Source: Luteibacter yeojuensis
Lineage (GTDB): Bacteria > Pseudomonadota > Gammaproteobacteria > Xanthomonadales > Rhodanobacteraceae
Direction of reading: 5' to 3'
DNA: 64,000 bases
Assembly: GCF_011742875.1 (NCBI RefSeq)
Contig: NZ_JAAQTL010000001.1
Coordinates: forward strand, 1,674,001-1,738,000
Made by a program: the position numbers and the translations under genes. Position 1 is the stretch's first letter; each line of letters starts with the position of its first letter. This document shows positions 10,194 to 17,646 of the stretch, piece after piece. The notes below the pieces were generated by a model. That model searched no databases. It was given only the letters and a program-made list of their open reading frames with translations, and had not been told where the DNA came from.

Positions 10194-10277
10194 TGTAGGA
10201 GCCGCTATAGCGGCGAGAAGCCAACGAAGCCATGAAGCGAGAAGGCACGTCCCCTCGCCGCTATAGCGGCTCCTACA
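10194..10277. repeat. REP-like inverted pair, copy 3
   Basis: Two inverted arms of the same family (TGTAGGAGCCGCTATAGC and complement) flank a longer middle. It lies between the start of icmF and the end of the next minus-strand gene. Confidence 0.85.
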
Positions 10278-10289
10278 GTGGTGGCGGCG

Positions 10290-11159
10290 TTATCGGGGGG
10301 AGAGGAAATTCAGCGCCGCTTCCCTCACTGCCTTATCGTCCACCACGGCCCGGTGGCCGAGGCCGCGGGTTTCCAGGAGCGTCGCCCCGGGCCAGAGCTT
10401 CATGTACATCGCGGCCTCCTCCATCGGCACCTCGGGATCGCCGCGATCGTGCACCACCAGCACCGGCTGGGTCCGCTTCGGAGCGTGCCTCGCGATGTGC
10501 AGGTCGTCGATGAGGACACCGGTACGCTCCGCCAGCAGCTCGTGCAGTTTCGGCCGCAGGCGCTCGCTCAATCGCACGAAGCGCGCGAAGCGTCGCGTGG
10601 CGCCTTCCACGTCCGCCGCGGCGGCGATCAGCACCACCCGCTTCGTCGTCCACCCGCCGTCGAGCGCCAGTGCCACGGCGGCCCCGCCCAGCGAGTGCGC
10701 GACCACGCCTTCCGGATCGCCGTAATGCCGGGCCACGGCCGTCACCGTGTTCGCGAAATCCGGCAGCGTGCAGAGGTCGCCGCCGCTCCGTCCGTGTCCC
10801 GGCTGGTCGAAAGCCACCGCCGCCCAGCCTTTCGCAAGAACCTGCGGCATCCAGCTTTCCCAGCGCAGGCCCATGCTCGACCAGCCATGCACGAACAGCA
10901 GGTACGGCCGTGTCGCGGGGTCGCCCCAGACATACGTGGCGATGGGCCTGCCGTCGACGTCGATGCGCGCTTCCCGCGCCGAGGTGAGCGCCGCGGCGTG
11001 GTCGGCGCGCTCGCGGCTGCTCGGCAACGGCGTCTGGAAAACCCGTGCGGCATGGGCGACGGTCCGCCGCGGCGCCAGGCGGCTGCCCAGCCGGTAGGCA
11101 AGGCGAATGCCGAGGATGGTCGCGACGGTACGGACGCCGAAGCGGCGCGGTGGCTTCAT
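10290..11159 (-). CDS. alpha/beta hydrolase
   Basis: A 289-residue alpha/beta-fold hydrolase. The oxyanion region LLFVHGWSSMGLRWE and nucleophile elbow VVAHSLGGAA (Ser in SxGG) are clear; an Asp in VVHDRGDPEVP and a His in GLGHRAV complete the likely triad. The N-terminus (VRTVATILGIRLAYRLGSRL) is basic and partly hydrophobic and could be a membrane anchor. Start at 11159 is tentative because no good ribosome site is seen; an ATG at 11198 is also possible. The substrate is unknown. Confidence 0.85.
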   Translation of the reverse strand: MKPPRRFGVRTVATILGIRLAYRLGSRLAPRRTVAHAARVFQTPLPSSRERADHAAALTSAREARIDVDGRPIATYVWGDPATRPYLLFVHGWSSMGLRWESWMPQVLAKGWAAVAFDQPGHGRSGGDLCTLPDFANTVTAVARHYGDPEGVVAHSLGGAAVALALDGGWTTKRVVLIAAAADVEGATRRFARFVRLSERLRPKLHELLAERTGVLIDDLHIARHAPKRTQPVLVVHDRGDPEVPMEEAAMYMKLWPGATLLETRGLGHRAVVDDKAVREAALNFLSPR

Positions 11160-11284
11160 GGGGGGAACCGGATAGGGGGTCCGCGAAGCTGAACGCATGC
11201 CGCGAGGGGAGTCAACCCGCCGGTGCGAGCCTGCGTTCTGGCGCACGAATCCGCATCCGACGCGGAGTGCCGAAGGAGACAGTC

Positions 11285-11623
11285 ATGAGCCTGACCCGCA
11301 CCCTCGCCGCCGTGGCCGCCCTGGGCCTGGCCGTTGGCGCCGCGAGCTACACCCCGCCCGCCGCCGCGCGGGAATACGTCTCGGTCACCGTGGGCACCCG
11401 CCCGCCTCCGCCGCGTTTCGAGCGCGTGCCGCCGCCGCGTGCCGGGTACGTCTGGGCCCCCGGGTACTGGAACTGGGCCCGAGGCCGCTACGTCTGGGTC
11501 GACGGCCATTGGTATGCCGCGCGCCCGGGCTACGTGTACCGGGCCCCGGTATGGCGCCCGTACGGCCACGGCTGGCGTTTCGAGCGGGAAACCTGGCACC
11601 GCGACCGCCACTGGCACCGCTGA
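11285..11623 (+). CDS. secreted YXWGQW-repeat-like protein
   Basis: A 112-residue protein with a signal peptide (LAAVAALGLAVGAASYTPPAAA) and then Pro-, Trp-, Tyr- and Arg-rich sequence with repeated aromatic-glycine motifs (GYVWAPGYWNWARGRYVWVDGHW). This is the pattern of small periplasmic YXWGQW/BcpO-like proteins of unknown role. The ribosome site AAGGAG precedes the ATG. It is followed by its own terminator and is probably monocistronic. Confidence 0.75.
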   Translation: MSLTRTLAAVAALGLAVGAASYTPPAAAREYVSVTVGTRPPPPRFERVPPPRAGYVWAPGYWNWARGRYVWVDGHWYAARPGYVYRAPVWRPYGHGWRFERETWHRDRHWHR

Positions 11624-11696
11624 CCGCGAGCCCCCGTGCTGCGGCGCACCTACACACGGGCCCGCAACGGTTTAAACTATCCAACTGACACGACAT

Positions 11697-11731
11697 ATCG
11701 CCCCCGCCCTCAAGGTTGGGGCGATTTTTTT
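11697..11731 (+). terminator. Rho-independent terminator
   Basis: Stem ATCGCCCC with GGGGCGAT and a 13-base loop, followed by a run of seven T. It ends the upstream secreted-protein gene about 90 bp before the leucine dehydrogenase start. Confidence 0.85.
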
Positions 11732-11819
11732 GGACAGTCACAATCCACCGGGGGTCCCCACCGCCGGTTTCCACCTGAAGGGCGGCGCCCAAGCCGCTTG
11801 TAACTGGAGTTTGCGTTCG

Positions 11820-12923
11820 ATGATTTTCGAAACCATCGCCAACACGGGCCACGAAGAAGTCGTCTTCTGCCATAACAAGGACGCAGGCCTGAAGGCCATC
11901 ATCGCGATCCACAACACCGTGCTTGGCCCGTCGCTGGGCGGCCTGCGCATGTGGCCCTACAAGAGCGAGCAGGACGCCGTGAACGACGTGCTGCGCCTGT
12001 CGCGCGGCATGACCTACAAGAACGCGGTGGCCGGCCTGAACCTCGGCGGCGGCAAGGCCGTGATCATCGGCGATCCCTCCAAGGACAAGTCGGAAGCGCT
12101 GTTCCGCGCCTTCGGCCGCTTCGTCAACTCGCTCAACGGTCGCTACATCACGGCCGAGGACGTCGGCATCGACGTCAACGACATGGAATACGTGTTCCGC
12201 GAGACCGAGTACGTCACCGGCGTGCATCAGGTCCATGGCGGCTCGGGCGATCCCTCGCCGTTCACCGCCTTCGGCACGCTCCAGGGCCTGATGGCCGCGC
12301 TGCAGCACAAGCACGGCAACGAAGACGTGGGCAAGTACAGCTACGCCGTTCAGGGCTGCGGCCACGTGGGCAGCGAGTTCATCAAGCTGCTGCGCGAGCA
12401 GGGCGCGAAGGTGTTCGTCACCGACATCAACAAGGACGCCGTGCAGCGCTGCGTCGACGAGCTGGGCTGCGAAGCCGTGGGCCTCGACGAGATCTACGAC
12501 GTGGACGCCGACGTCTACAGCCCGTGCGCCCTCGGTGGCACGGTGAACGAGCAGACCATCGACCGCATCAAGGCGAAGATCATCTGCGGCGCGGCCAACA
12601 ACCAGCTGGCCACCGACGCCATCGGCGACGAACTCTCCCGCCGCGGCGTGCTCTACGCCCCGGACTACGCCGTGAACGCCGGCGGCGTCATGAACGTGTC
12701 GCTGGAAATCGACGGCTACAACCGCGAGCGCGCGATGCGCATGATGCGCACGATCTACTACAACGTCGGTCGCATCTTCGAGATCTCCGCACGCGACAAG
12801 ATCCCGACCTACAAGGCCGCGGACCGCATGGCCGAGGAGCGCATCAGCGCGATCGGCAAGATCCGTCTCCCGCACATGGGCAACGGTGCGCCGCGTTTCC
12901 AGGGTCGCATGCGCGGCCAGTAG
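11820..12923 (+). CDS. leucine dehydrogenase (Glu/Leu/Phe/Val family)
   Basis: A 367-residue amino-acid dehydrogenase close in length to leucine dehydrogenases (about 364). Visible features: the substrate Gly-Gly segment LGGLRMWPY, catalytic Lys79 in LNLGGGKAVIIGDP, and a Rossmann nucleotide site QGCGHVGSEF at 178-187. It reversibly deaminates branched-chain amino acids with NAD, feeding the acyl-CoA steps represented elsewhere here by isovaleryl-CoA dehydrogenase and methylcrotonyl-CoA carboxylase. The ATG at 11820 follows a TGGAG; earlier in-frame ATGs lie in the terminator region and are rejected. Phenylalanine dehydrogenase is a less likely alternative. Confidence 0.88.
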   Translation: MIFETIANTGHEEVVFCHNKDAGLKAIIAIHNTVLGPSLGGLRMWPYKSEQDAVNDVLRLSRGMTYKNAVAGLNLGGGKAVIIGDPSKDKSEALFRAFGRFVNSLNGRYITAEDVGIDVNDMEYVFRETEYVTGVHQVHGGSGDPSPFTAFGTLQGLMAALQHKHGNEDVGKYSYAVQGCGHVGSEFIKLLREQGAKVFVTDINKDAVQRCVDELGCEAVGLDEIYDVDADVYSPCALGGTVNEQTIDRIKAKIICGAANNQLATDAIGDELSRRGVLYAPDYAVNAGGVMNVSLEIDGYNRERAMRMMRTIYYNVGRIFEISARDKIPTYKAADRMAEERISAIGKIRLPHMGNGAPRFQGRMRGQ

Positions 12924-12942
12924 TCGCGAGACGTCGGTGAAG

Positions 12943-12976
12943 AAAAAACCGCCGGCCTGCCCGGCGGTTTTTTTTT
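12943..12976. terminator. bidirectional Rho-independent terminator
   Basis: An A-run, the stem ACCGCCGG/CCGGCGGT with a short loop, and a run of nine T. It lies between the leucine dehydrogenase gene and a small convergent minus-strand gene and can serve both. Confidence 0.9.
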
Positions 12977-12993
12977 GTTCGACGGGTCGCGAA

Positions 12994-13122
12994 TCAGCGG
13001 ATGGCCGCGATGGCCTGGGCGGTAACCGGTGCGGGCGCGGTAACCATCGCGCCCAGGGTCAGCAGGCAGGTCAGGACGGCGGCGACGAAGAAGGTCTTCA
13101 GCATGGCGGTTTCGTACTTCAT
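12994..13122 (-). CDS. small secreted or membrane peptide, 42 residues
   Basis: The ATG at 13122 has an excellent ribosome site (AGGAGAAACACC) and gives 42 residues: a short charged start (MKYETAMLK), a hydrophobic stretch (TFFVAAVLTCLLTLGAMV) and an Ala-rich tail (APAPVTAQAIAAIR). It ends against the bidirectional terminator. The hydrophobic part may be an uncleaved membrane anchor or signal peptide. No family is recognised. Good translation signals and a dedicated terminator make it more likely real than a chance frame. Confidence 0.6.
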   Translation of the reverse strand: MKYETAMLKTFFVAAVLTCLLTLGAMVTAPAPVTAQAIAAIR

Positions 13123-13319
13123 GGTGTTTCTCCTGCGACAAGGGGGATTCGGGTTTCGAGAGGTAGGTTGCAGAAGCCGTGCCAACCGCCCGGAACGCGC
13201 GGAACCCGCATTCCAGCGCGGTTTCCCTTTCGGCCCCTGTCCCTCGCCTCCCTGTCCGCGGACGCCGGGGCCGGTCCGTCCGGACAGTGTCCGGCCGCAT
13301 CGGGGGTCGCAAGGACGCA
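13123..13319. other. intergenic stretch upstream of the aryl-polyene operon
   Basis: No gene is supported. It holds the upstream region of the small minus-strand gene and precedes the putative operon promoter. Confidence 0.5.
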
Positions 13320-13532
13320 TTGTTCCGGACCGTGATCTGTTACACTTTGCGGAGCCCGAGGATCCTGTAAGGCTTTGCCTACACGGGTCTTTTGGGTCAG
13401 GGGAGCCGCCTTAGGGGCGGAGACAACCAGAGCCTTTTCGATCACCTTCGTCGCCTCGGTGATGGCGTATGGCATCGCTTTTCCTCGCGGAAGCGTGTCG
13501 CCCATCCGGGGATGAAATGGACTTACCGAGCT
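13320..13532 (+). promoter_or_regulatory. putative promoter and long leader of the aryl-polyene operon
   Basis: TTGTTC (13320-13325) and an extended -10 TGTTACACT (ending 13346), with a 15-base spacer, resemble a sigma-70 promoter. Transcription from here would give a leader of about 180 bases before the first ACP. The leader can fold a CCGCC/GGCGG hairpin near 13405-13420 and an ATCACC/GGTGAT hairpin around 13441-13463. No known riboswitch class is recognised. Confidence 0.4.
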
Positions 13533-13802
13533 ATGAGCGCGATCCCAGCCGAAACCTTCACTCCCGACGACGTCCTCGCTCGCCTTCGGTCGGTCCTCCA
13601 TGAGACCTTCGAGATCGACCCGGCCAAGGTGACTCCGGAAGCCAACCTCTTCACCGACCTGGAGCTGGACAGCATCGATGCGATCGATCTCGCCATCCAG
13701 GTGCAGGACATGACCGGGACACGGATCAAGCCCGAGGACTTCAAGAGCGTGCGTACGGTCGGCGACGTGGTCGCCACCGTGCAGGCATTGCTCGCCCGCT
13801 GA
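13533..13802 (+). CDS. acyl carrier protein of the aryl-polyene cluster (first ACP)
   Basis: An 89-residue acyl carrier protein with the phosphopantetheine site ELDSIDAIDLAI (Ser47). It carries the growing polyene between the ketosynthase, ketoreductase and dehydratase. It corresponds by position and sequence to one of the two ACPs (ApeE/ApeF type) of aryl-polyene clusters. An in-frame ATG at 13512 would add seven residues; the start at 13533 gives the usual ACP N-terminus. It is the first gene of a 16-gene operon. Confidence 0.85.
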   Translation: MSAIPAETFTPDDVLARLRSVLHETFEIDPAKVTPEANLFTDLELDSIDAIDLAIQVQDMTGTRIKPEDFKSVRTVGDVVATVQALLAR

Positions 13803-13810
13803 GCGGACCG

Positions 13811-14608
13811 ATGGCGGGCAGGCCCGGACCGCGCGAGGACGCGGCGCGATCCTTCGCGCCCTGCGCCGTCGTACCCGTCTACAACCACGGCCGCACCGCC
13901 GGGGCCACCGCGAATGCGCTGGCCGCCCACGGCCTGCCCGTGTTCCTCGTGGACGACGGATCGAACGCGGAAACCCGCGACGCGCTCGACCGCCTCGTGG
14001 AAGGGCGCGACGACCTGCGCCTGATCCGCCTGCCGGAGAACGGCGGCAAGGGCAGCGCGCTTACCGCCGGTTTCCTTGCCGCGCACGAAGCCGGTTACAG
14101 CCACGTGCTGCAGATCGATGCGGACGGCCAGCACGATACCGACGACGTCCCGCGCTTCCTCGAGACCGGCCGCGCGTCGCCGGCCGCGATGGTGTGCGGA
14201 CGCCCCGTCTACGACGATTCCGTGCCTCGCTCGCGACTGTACGGGCGCTACGTCACGCATGCCTTCGTGTGGCTGGAAACCCTGTCCTTCGATATCGACG
14301 ATTCGATGTGCGGGTACCGTCTTTATCCGTTGGACGAAACGCGCGCGGAGATCGCGCGCAAGCCGCTGCCCGCACGCATGGACTTCGACACGGAGATCGC
14401 CGTGCGCCTGTTCTGGCGGGGTGTGCCGGTGCGCAACCTCGCCACCCGTGTGATCTACCCGGAAGACGGCCTCTCGCACTTCCGCATGTGGCGCGACAAC
14501 CTCCGCATCGCCGCCATGCACACGCGTCTCGTGCTTGGCATGCTGCCACGCGCACCACGCCTGATCCTTCGCAAGTTCGACCGCCGGAATAGCCGATGCG
14601 CCGTCTGA
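13811..14608 (+). CDS. family 2 glycosyltransferase of the aryl-polyene cluster
   Basis: A 265-residue GT-A fold transferase: N-terminal VVPVYNHGRT, the nucleotide-sugar motifs VDDGS and DADGQHD (metal-binding DxD-like), and GGKGSALTAGF. In reference clusters this domain can be fused to an acyltransferase (ApeJ); here the acyltransferase is a separate gene at 22995. It starts eight bases after the ACP stop and its end overlaps the next gene. It probably decorates the lipid or head group to which the polyene is attached. Confidence 0.85.
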   Translation: MAGRPGPREDAARSFAPCAVVPVYNHGRTAGATANALAAHGLPVFLVDDGSNAETRDALDRLVEGRDDLRLIRLPENGGKGSALTAGFLAAHEAGYSHVLQIDADGQHDTDDVPRFLETGRASPAAMVCGRPVYDDSVPRSRLYGRYVTHAFVWLETLSFDIDDSMCGYRLYPLDETRAEIARKPLPARMDFDTEIAVRLFWRGVPVRNLATRVIYPEDGLSHFRMWRDNLRIAAMHTRLVLGMLPRAPRLILRKFDRRNSRCAV

Positions 14609-15204
14609 TCGCCCTCGCCGCCTTGTTCTGTGCGTTCGCCGCGCAGGTGCAGGCCACCACGCTCGTCGACGACGTGCTCGGCCACCTCGCCCGCCACACC
14701 CAGGTCCGCGCTGCGTTCACGCAGACGCGCGACAATCCCGCGCTCGCGGAGCCGCAGGTGAGCCGTGGCGACCTGCTCTTCGTCGTCGGCCGCGGCATGG
14801 TGTGGCATACGCGCGAGCCGTTCGACGACAACCTGGTGCTCACGGCCGGCGATACCGCGCGGATCGATGCGCAGGGCAACCTCGCCCGCGTACGCGACGG
14901 CAATCGCGGCGTGAGCCGGGTGTCGGGGATGCTGCAATCGCTGCTCGCCGGCAAGTCCGAGGAGGCCGCGCGCCAGTTCGCCATCACCGCCGACGGCACC
15001 ACGGCGCGCTGGACCCTGCACTTCGTGCCGCGCCAGGCACGCATGGCCCGGGTGCTTGCCGGGATCACGCTGAAGGGCGACGACTTCCTGCAATCCATCG
15101 AGGTGGACCTCGCGAGTGGCGAGCGCACCGTCATCGCCTTCGCCAACACGCGCGACGCGGGACCGCTGACCCTGCTCGAAGCCAAGGTGCTGGGCGTTCC
15201 ATGA
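14596..15204 (+). CDS. LolA-like outer-membrane carrier protein
   Basis: A 202-residue protein with a signal peptide (LIALAALFCAFAAQVQA) and a LolA-like fold (VRAAFTQTRDNPALAEPQVSRGDLLF cut short here: see residues 37-62). Such proteins (ApeL type) sit beside the MMPL exporter in aryl-polyene clusters and are thought to help carry the lipidic product across the periplasm. It overlaps both neighbours, the second by ATGA. Confidence 0.85.
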   Translation: MRRLIALAALFCAFAAQVQATTLVDDVLGHLARHTQVRAAFTQTRDNPALAEPQVSRGDLLFVVGRGMVWHTREPFDDNLVLTAGDTARIDAQGNLARVRDGNRGVSRVSGMLQSLLAGKSEEAARQFAITADGTTARWTLHFVPRQARMARVLAGITLKGDDFLQSIEVDLASGERTVIAFANTRDAGPLTLLEAKVLGVP

Positions 15205-17615
15205 CGTTGCCGCCGACCACGCCGCGCGCCGGCCTCTTCGCGTTCGCGGCCGTGGTCGCCTGCCTGCTTTGCGCCTGGCTGCTGTTCGGCCGCGGCGCGT
15301 CCCCCCTGCAGACGGACCTGCTCACGATGCTGCCCGCCACCGAGCGGCATCCGCTTGCCGAGGACGCCGTGGAACGGCTCGCCAAGGCCAGCGGCGACCG
15401 GATGATCCTCCTCGTCGGCCATGCCGACGACGCCACGGCCAAGGAGGCCGCGCGACAGCTCGGCGACGATCTGCGCAAGGACGCCGTGTTCGCCTCGGTG
15501 GTGGCCGAACTGCCGCCCTTCGACCTCGACCGCCTGGTCACGCCGTTCCTGCCGTTCCGCTTCCACCTGCTCACACCGGAAGACCGGGCCGCCGTCGCCG
15601 CGCCGGGTTTCGATGCCGTCGCCGCGCTGCGCCGCCGCCTCAACGAACCCTTCGGCGCCACCATCGGCACCCGCCTCACCGACGACCCCTTCGGCTGGAC
15701 GCAGCACTGGCTCGACCGCCAGCCGTGGAACCGCGCGAACCTCGTGCCCGAGGACGACCTGCTCACCGCACATCGCGACGACGGCAGCGACGTGCTCGTG
15801 ATCGCCACGCTCGCCGGTTCGTCCTACGACGATGCCGTGCAGCGGCGGGCGCTCGCCGCGCTGGACGGCGCCGAGCGCGCGATGGTCGCGACACATCCGG
15901 GAACGCGCCTCCTGCGCACCGGCGCGGTCTTTTACGCCGCGGCCGCGCGGGCGGGCGCGGAGCGCGACACGCACGTGGTCGGCATCGCTTCCTCGCTCGG
16001 CATCGCGGTGCTCCTGCTGTTCGTGTTCCGCTCGGTACGGCCGCTGCTGGTCGCCTTCCTCTCCACGGCACTCGGCGTCGTCGGCGCCATCGTCGTCACG
16101 GTGCTCGTATTCGGGCAGCTGCACCTGCTCACGCTCGTCTTCGGCGCGGCGTTGCTGGGCGAGGCAGTGGACTATTCGATCCAGTACCTTTGCGCGCGCG
16201 CCAACGCCGGACCGGCGTGGGACGCGCGGCGCGGCGTGCGCCAGGTGCGTCCGGCCCTGCTGTTGGCCCTTGCCACGTCGCTCCTCGGTTACGCCTTGCT
16301 GGCCCTCGTACCCTTCCCCGCCCTGCGCCAGATGGCATGCTTCGCCATCGCCGGCATGACCGTCGCCTGCGCCAGCGTGTTCTGGCTGTTGCCCGCGCTG
16401 GTCGCGGGCCCGGCGCGGAAACCGATCTCACCCGCGCTCGTGCGGCTCGCGCTCGGCTGGCAGCGCATCGCATCGGGACGTCGCGCGCTGGCCGCCACCG
16501 GCGTGCTCCTCCTGCTGGCCGTGCCGGGCTGGCTGCGTCTCGGCCACGACGACGATATCCACCTGCTGATTTCGCCGCCGCCCTCGCTGGATGCGCAGAC
16601 CGCGGCGATCCGCGACATCGCCGGTTTCGGCGGCGGCAGCCAGTTCTGGCTGGTGGAAGGGCGCGACGCCGAAGAGGTGTTGCGGCGCGAGGAAGCGTTG
16701 ACCGACCGGCTGCGCGCGTGGGTGGACGAAGGCAGGCTCGCGGGCTGGACGGGCATCGGCACGATGTTGCCGTCGCAAAAGCGGCAGGCGGAAAACCTCG
16801 CGGCGGTCTGTGGGAGCCGCCACGGCGGCGAGGGAAACTTGCCTCACGGCGACACGGCTTCGTTGGCTTCTCGCCGCTATAGCGGCTCCTATAAGAGCTG
16901 CTTCGCGGAGAGCATGGTGACCGCGGGCTTCAAGGGCGAAGCGGCGGATGCTTATGAGGCTGCGTTCCCGGGCCGCGTCTTCACGCTCGCCGACTGGCTG
17001 GCGATGCCTGCCTATACGCCGTTCCACTATCTGTGGTTGAGCGGCGAACACGGCACCGGCAGCATCGTCGTGCCGCAGGGACAGGACGATCCGCGCGCGC
17101 TGCGCGCGGCGGCCGAGGGTCTGCCCGGCGTATCGCTGATCGACAAGCCCGCGAGCATCTCCGCCCTGTTCGGCCGCTACCGCGGCTATGCGGATGCCTG
17201 GCTCGGTGCGGCACTCGCACTGGTGGGCCTCGCCTTCGCCTGGCGCTATGGTTGGCGGGCCGCCTGGCGTGTGCTGCTGCCCCCGGCCGCGGGCATCGTG
17301 TTCAGCGTGGCCACCCTGGGTTACCTTGGCGAACCGCTCACCCTGTTCCACGTCATGGCGCTCATGCTCGTGCTCGGCGTAGGCGCCAACTACGCCGTGT
17401 TCCTGCGCGAAGGCGAGCCTTTCGTCGTGCACAGGCCCGGCGCGGCATATGCGGGCGTGCTCCTCTCCGCCGTCACCGCCCTGCTTTCCTTCGGCCTGCT
17501 CGCGCTCGGCTCCATGCCCGCGCTGCGCCATTTCGGACTCACCCTGCTCTTCGGCATCGGCTTCACGGCGCTGCTCGCGCCGCTCAGCCTCCCTGCGGAA
17601 AAGACCAACGCATGA
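15201..17615 (+). CDS. MMPL/RND-family exporter of the aryl-polyene cluster, with in-frame REP insertion
   Basis: An 804-residue RND/MMPL-type transporter: an N-terminal membrane helix, a large periplasmic domain, a helix bundle (IASSLGIAVLLLFVFRSVR and following), a second periplasmic domain and a second bundle ending GIGFTALLAPLSLP. It is the ApeM-type exporter expected to move the aryl-polyene lipid to the outer membrane. The start ATG at 15201 overlaps the LolA-like stop. Residues about 537-565 (containing [12 protein letters not shown]) are encoded by a complete REP-like pair, in frame, inside the second periplasmic domain. Whether the protein still works is unknown. Confidence 0.88.
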   Translation: MTLPPTTPRAGLFAFAAVVACLLCAWLLFGRGASPLQTDLLTMLPATERHPLAEDAVERLAKASGDRMILLVGHADDATAKEAARQLGDDLRKDAVFASVVAELPPFDLDRLVTPFLPFRFHLLTPEDRAAVAAPGFDAVAALRRRLNEPFGATIGTRLTDDPFGWTQHWLDRQPWNRANLVPEDDLLTAHRDDGSDVLVIATLAGSSYDDAVQRRALAALDGAERAMVATHPGTRLLRTGAVFYAAAARAGAERDTHVVGIASSLGIAVLLLFVFRSVRPLLVAFLSTALGVVGAIVVTVLVFGQLHLLTLVFGAALLGEAVDYSIQYLCARANAGPAWDARRGVRQVRPALLLALATSLLGYALLALVPFPALRQMACFAIAGMTVACASVFWLLPALVAGPARKPISPALVRLALGWQRIASGRRALAATGVLLLLAVPGWLRLGHDDDIHLLISPPPSLDAQTAAIRDIAGFGGGSQFWLVEGRDAEEVLRREEALTDRLRAWVDEGRLAGWTGIGTMLPSQKRQAENLAAVCGSRHGGEGNLPHGDTASLASRRYSGSYKSCFAESMVTAGFKGEAADAYEAAFPGRVFTLADWLAMPAYTPFHYLWLSGEHGTGSIVVPQGQDDPRALRAAAEGLPGVSLIDKPASISALFGRYRGYADAWLGAALALVGLAFAWRYGWRAAWRVLLPPAAGIVFSVATLGYLGEPLTLFHVMALMLVLGVGANYAVFLREGEPFVVHRPGAAYAGVLLSAVTALLSFGLLALGSMPALRHFGLTLLFGIGFTALLAPLSLPAEKTNA
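16809..16894. repeat. REP-like inverted pair inside a coding sequence, copy 4
   Basis: The same two-arm element as in the intergenic regions (TGTGGGAGCCGCCACGGC on the left, GCCGCTATAGCGGCTCCTAT on the right), but lying within the MMPL exporter gene and keeping its reading frame open. Confidence 0.9.
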
Positions 17616-17646
17616 ACACACAACGCACCCTTCGGGAGGGCGCACG
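17616..17646 (+). other. gap where the cluster lipoprotein gene is usually found
   Basis: Only 31 bases separate the exporter and the ketosynthase. An ATG overlapping the exporter stop opens a frame of just 12 codons (MNTQRTLREGAR). Reference clusters often have a DUF3261 lipoprotein (ApeN type) after the exporter; none is here. Confidence 0.5.

Noticed and set aside
6688-10266. A plus-strand frame of 1192 codons
   Set aside because: Antisense shadow of icmF with Arg/His/Val-rich composition and no recognisable domain.
13119-13475. A minus-strand frame with GAGG before an ATG at 13475
   Set aside because: Only the first 40 codons look protein-like; the rest is low in coding character and overlaps the operon leader and the small peptide gene. 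Left open but not called.
15201-17615. Exporter as a pseudogene because of the REP insertion
   Set aside because: The frame is intact from start to stop and both membrane bundles are complete.
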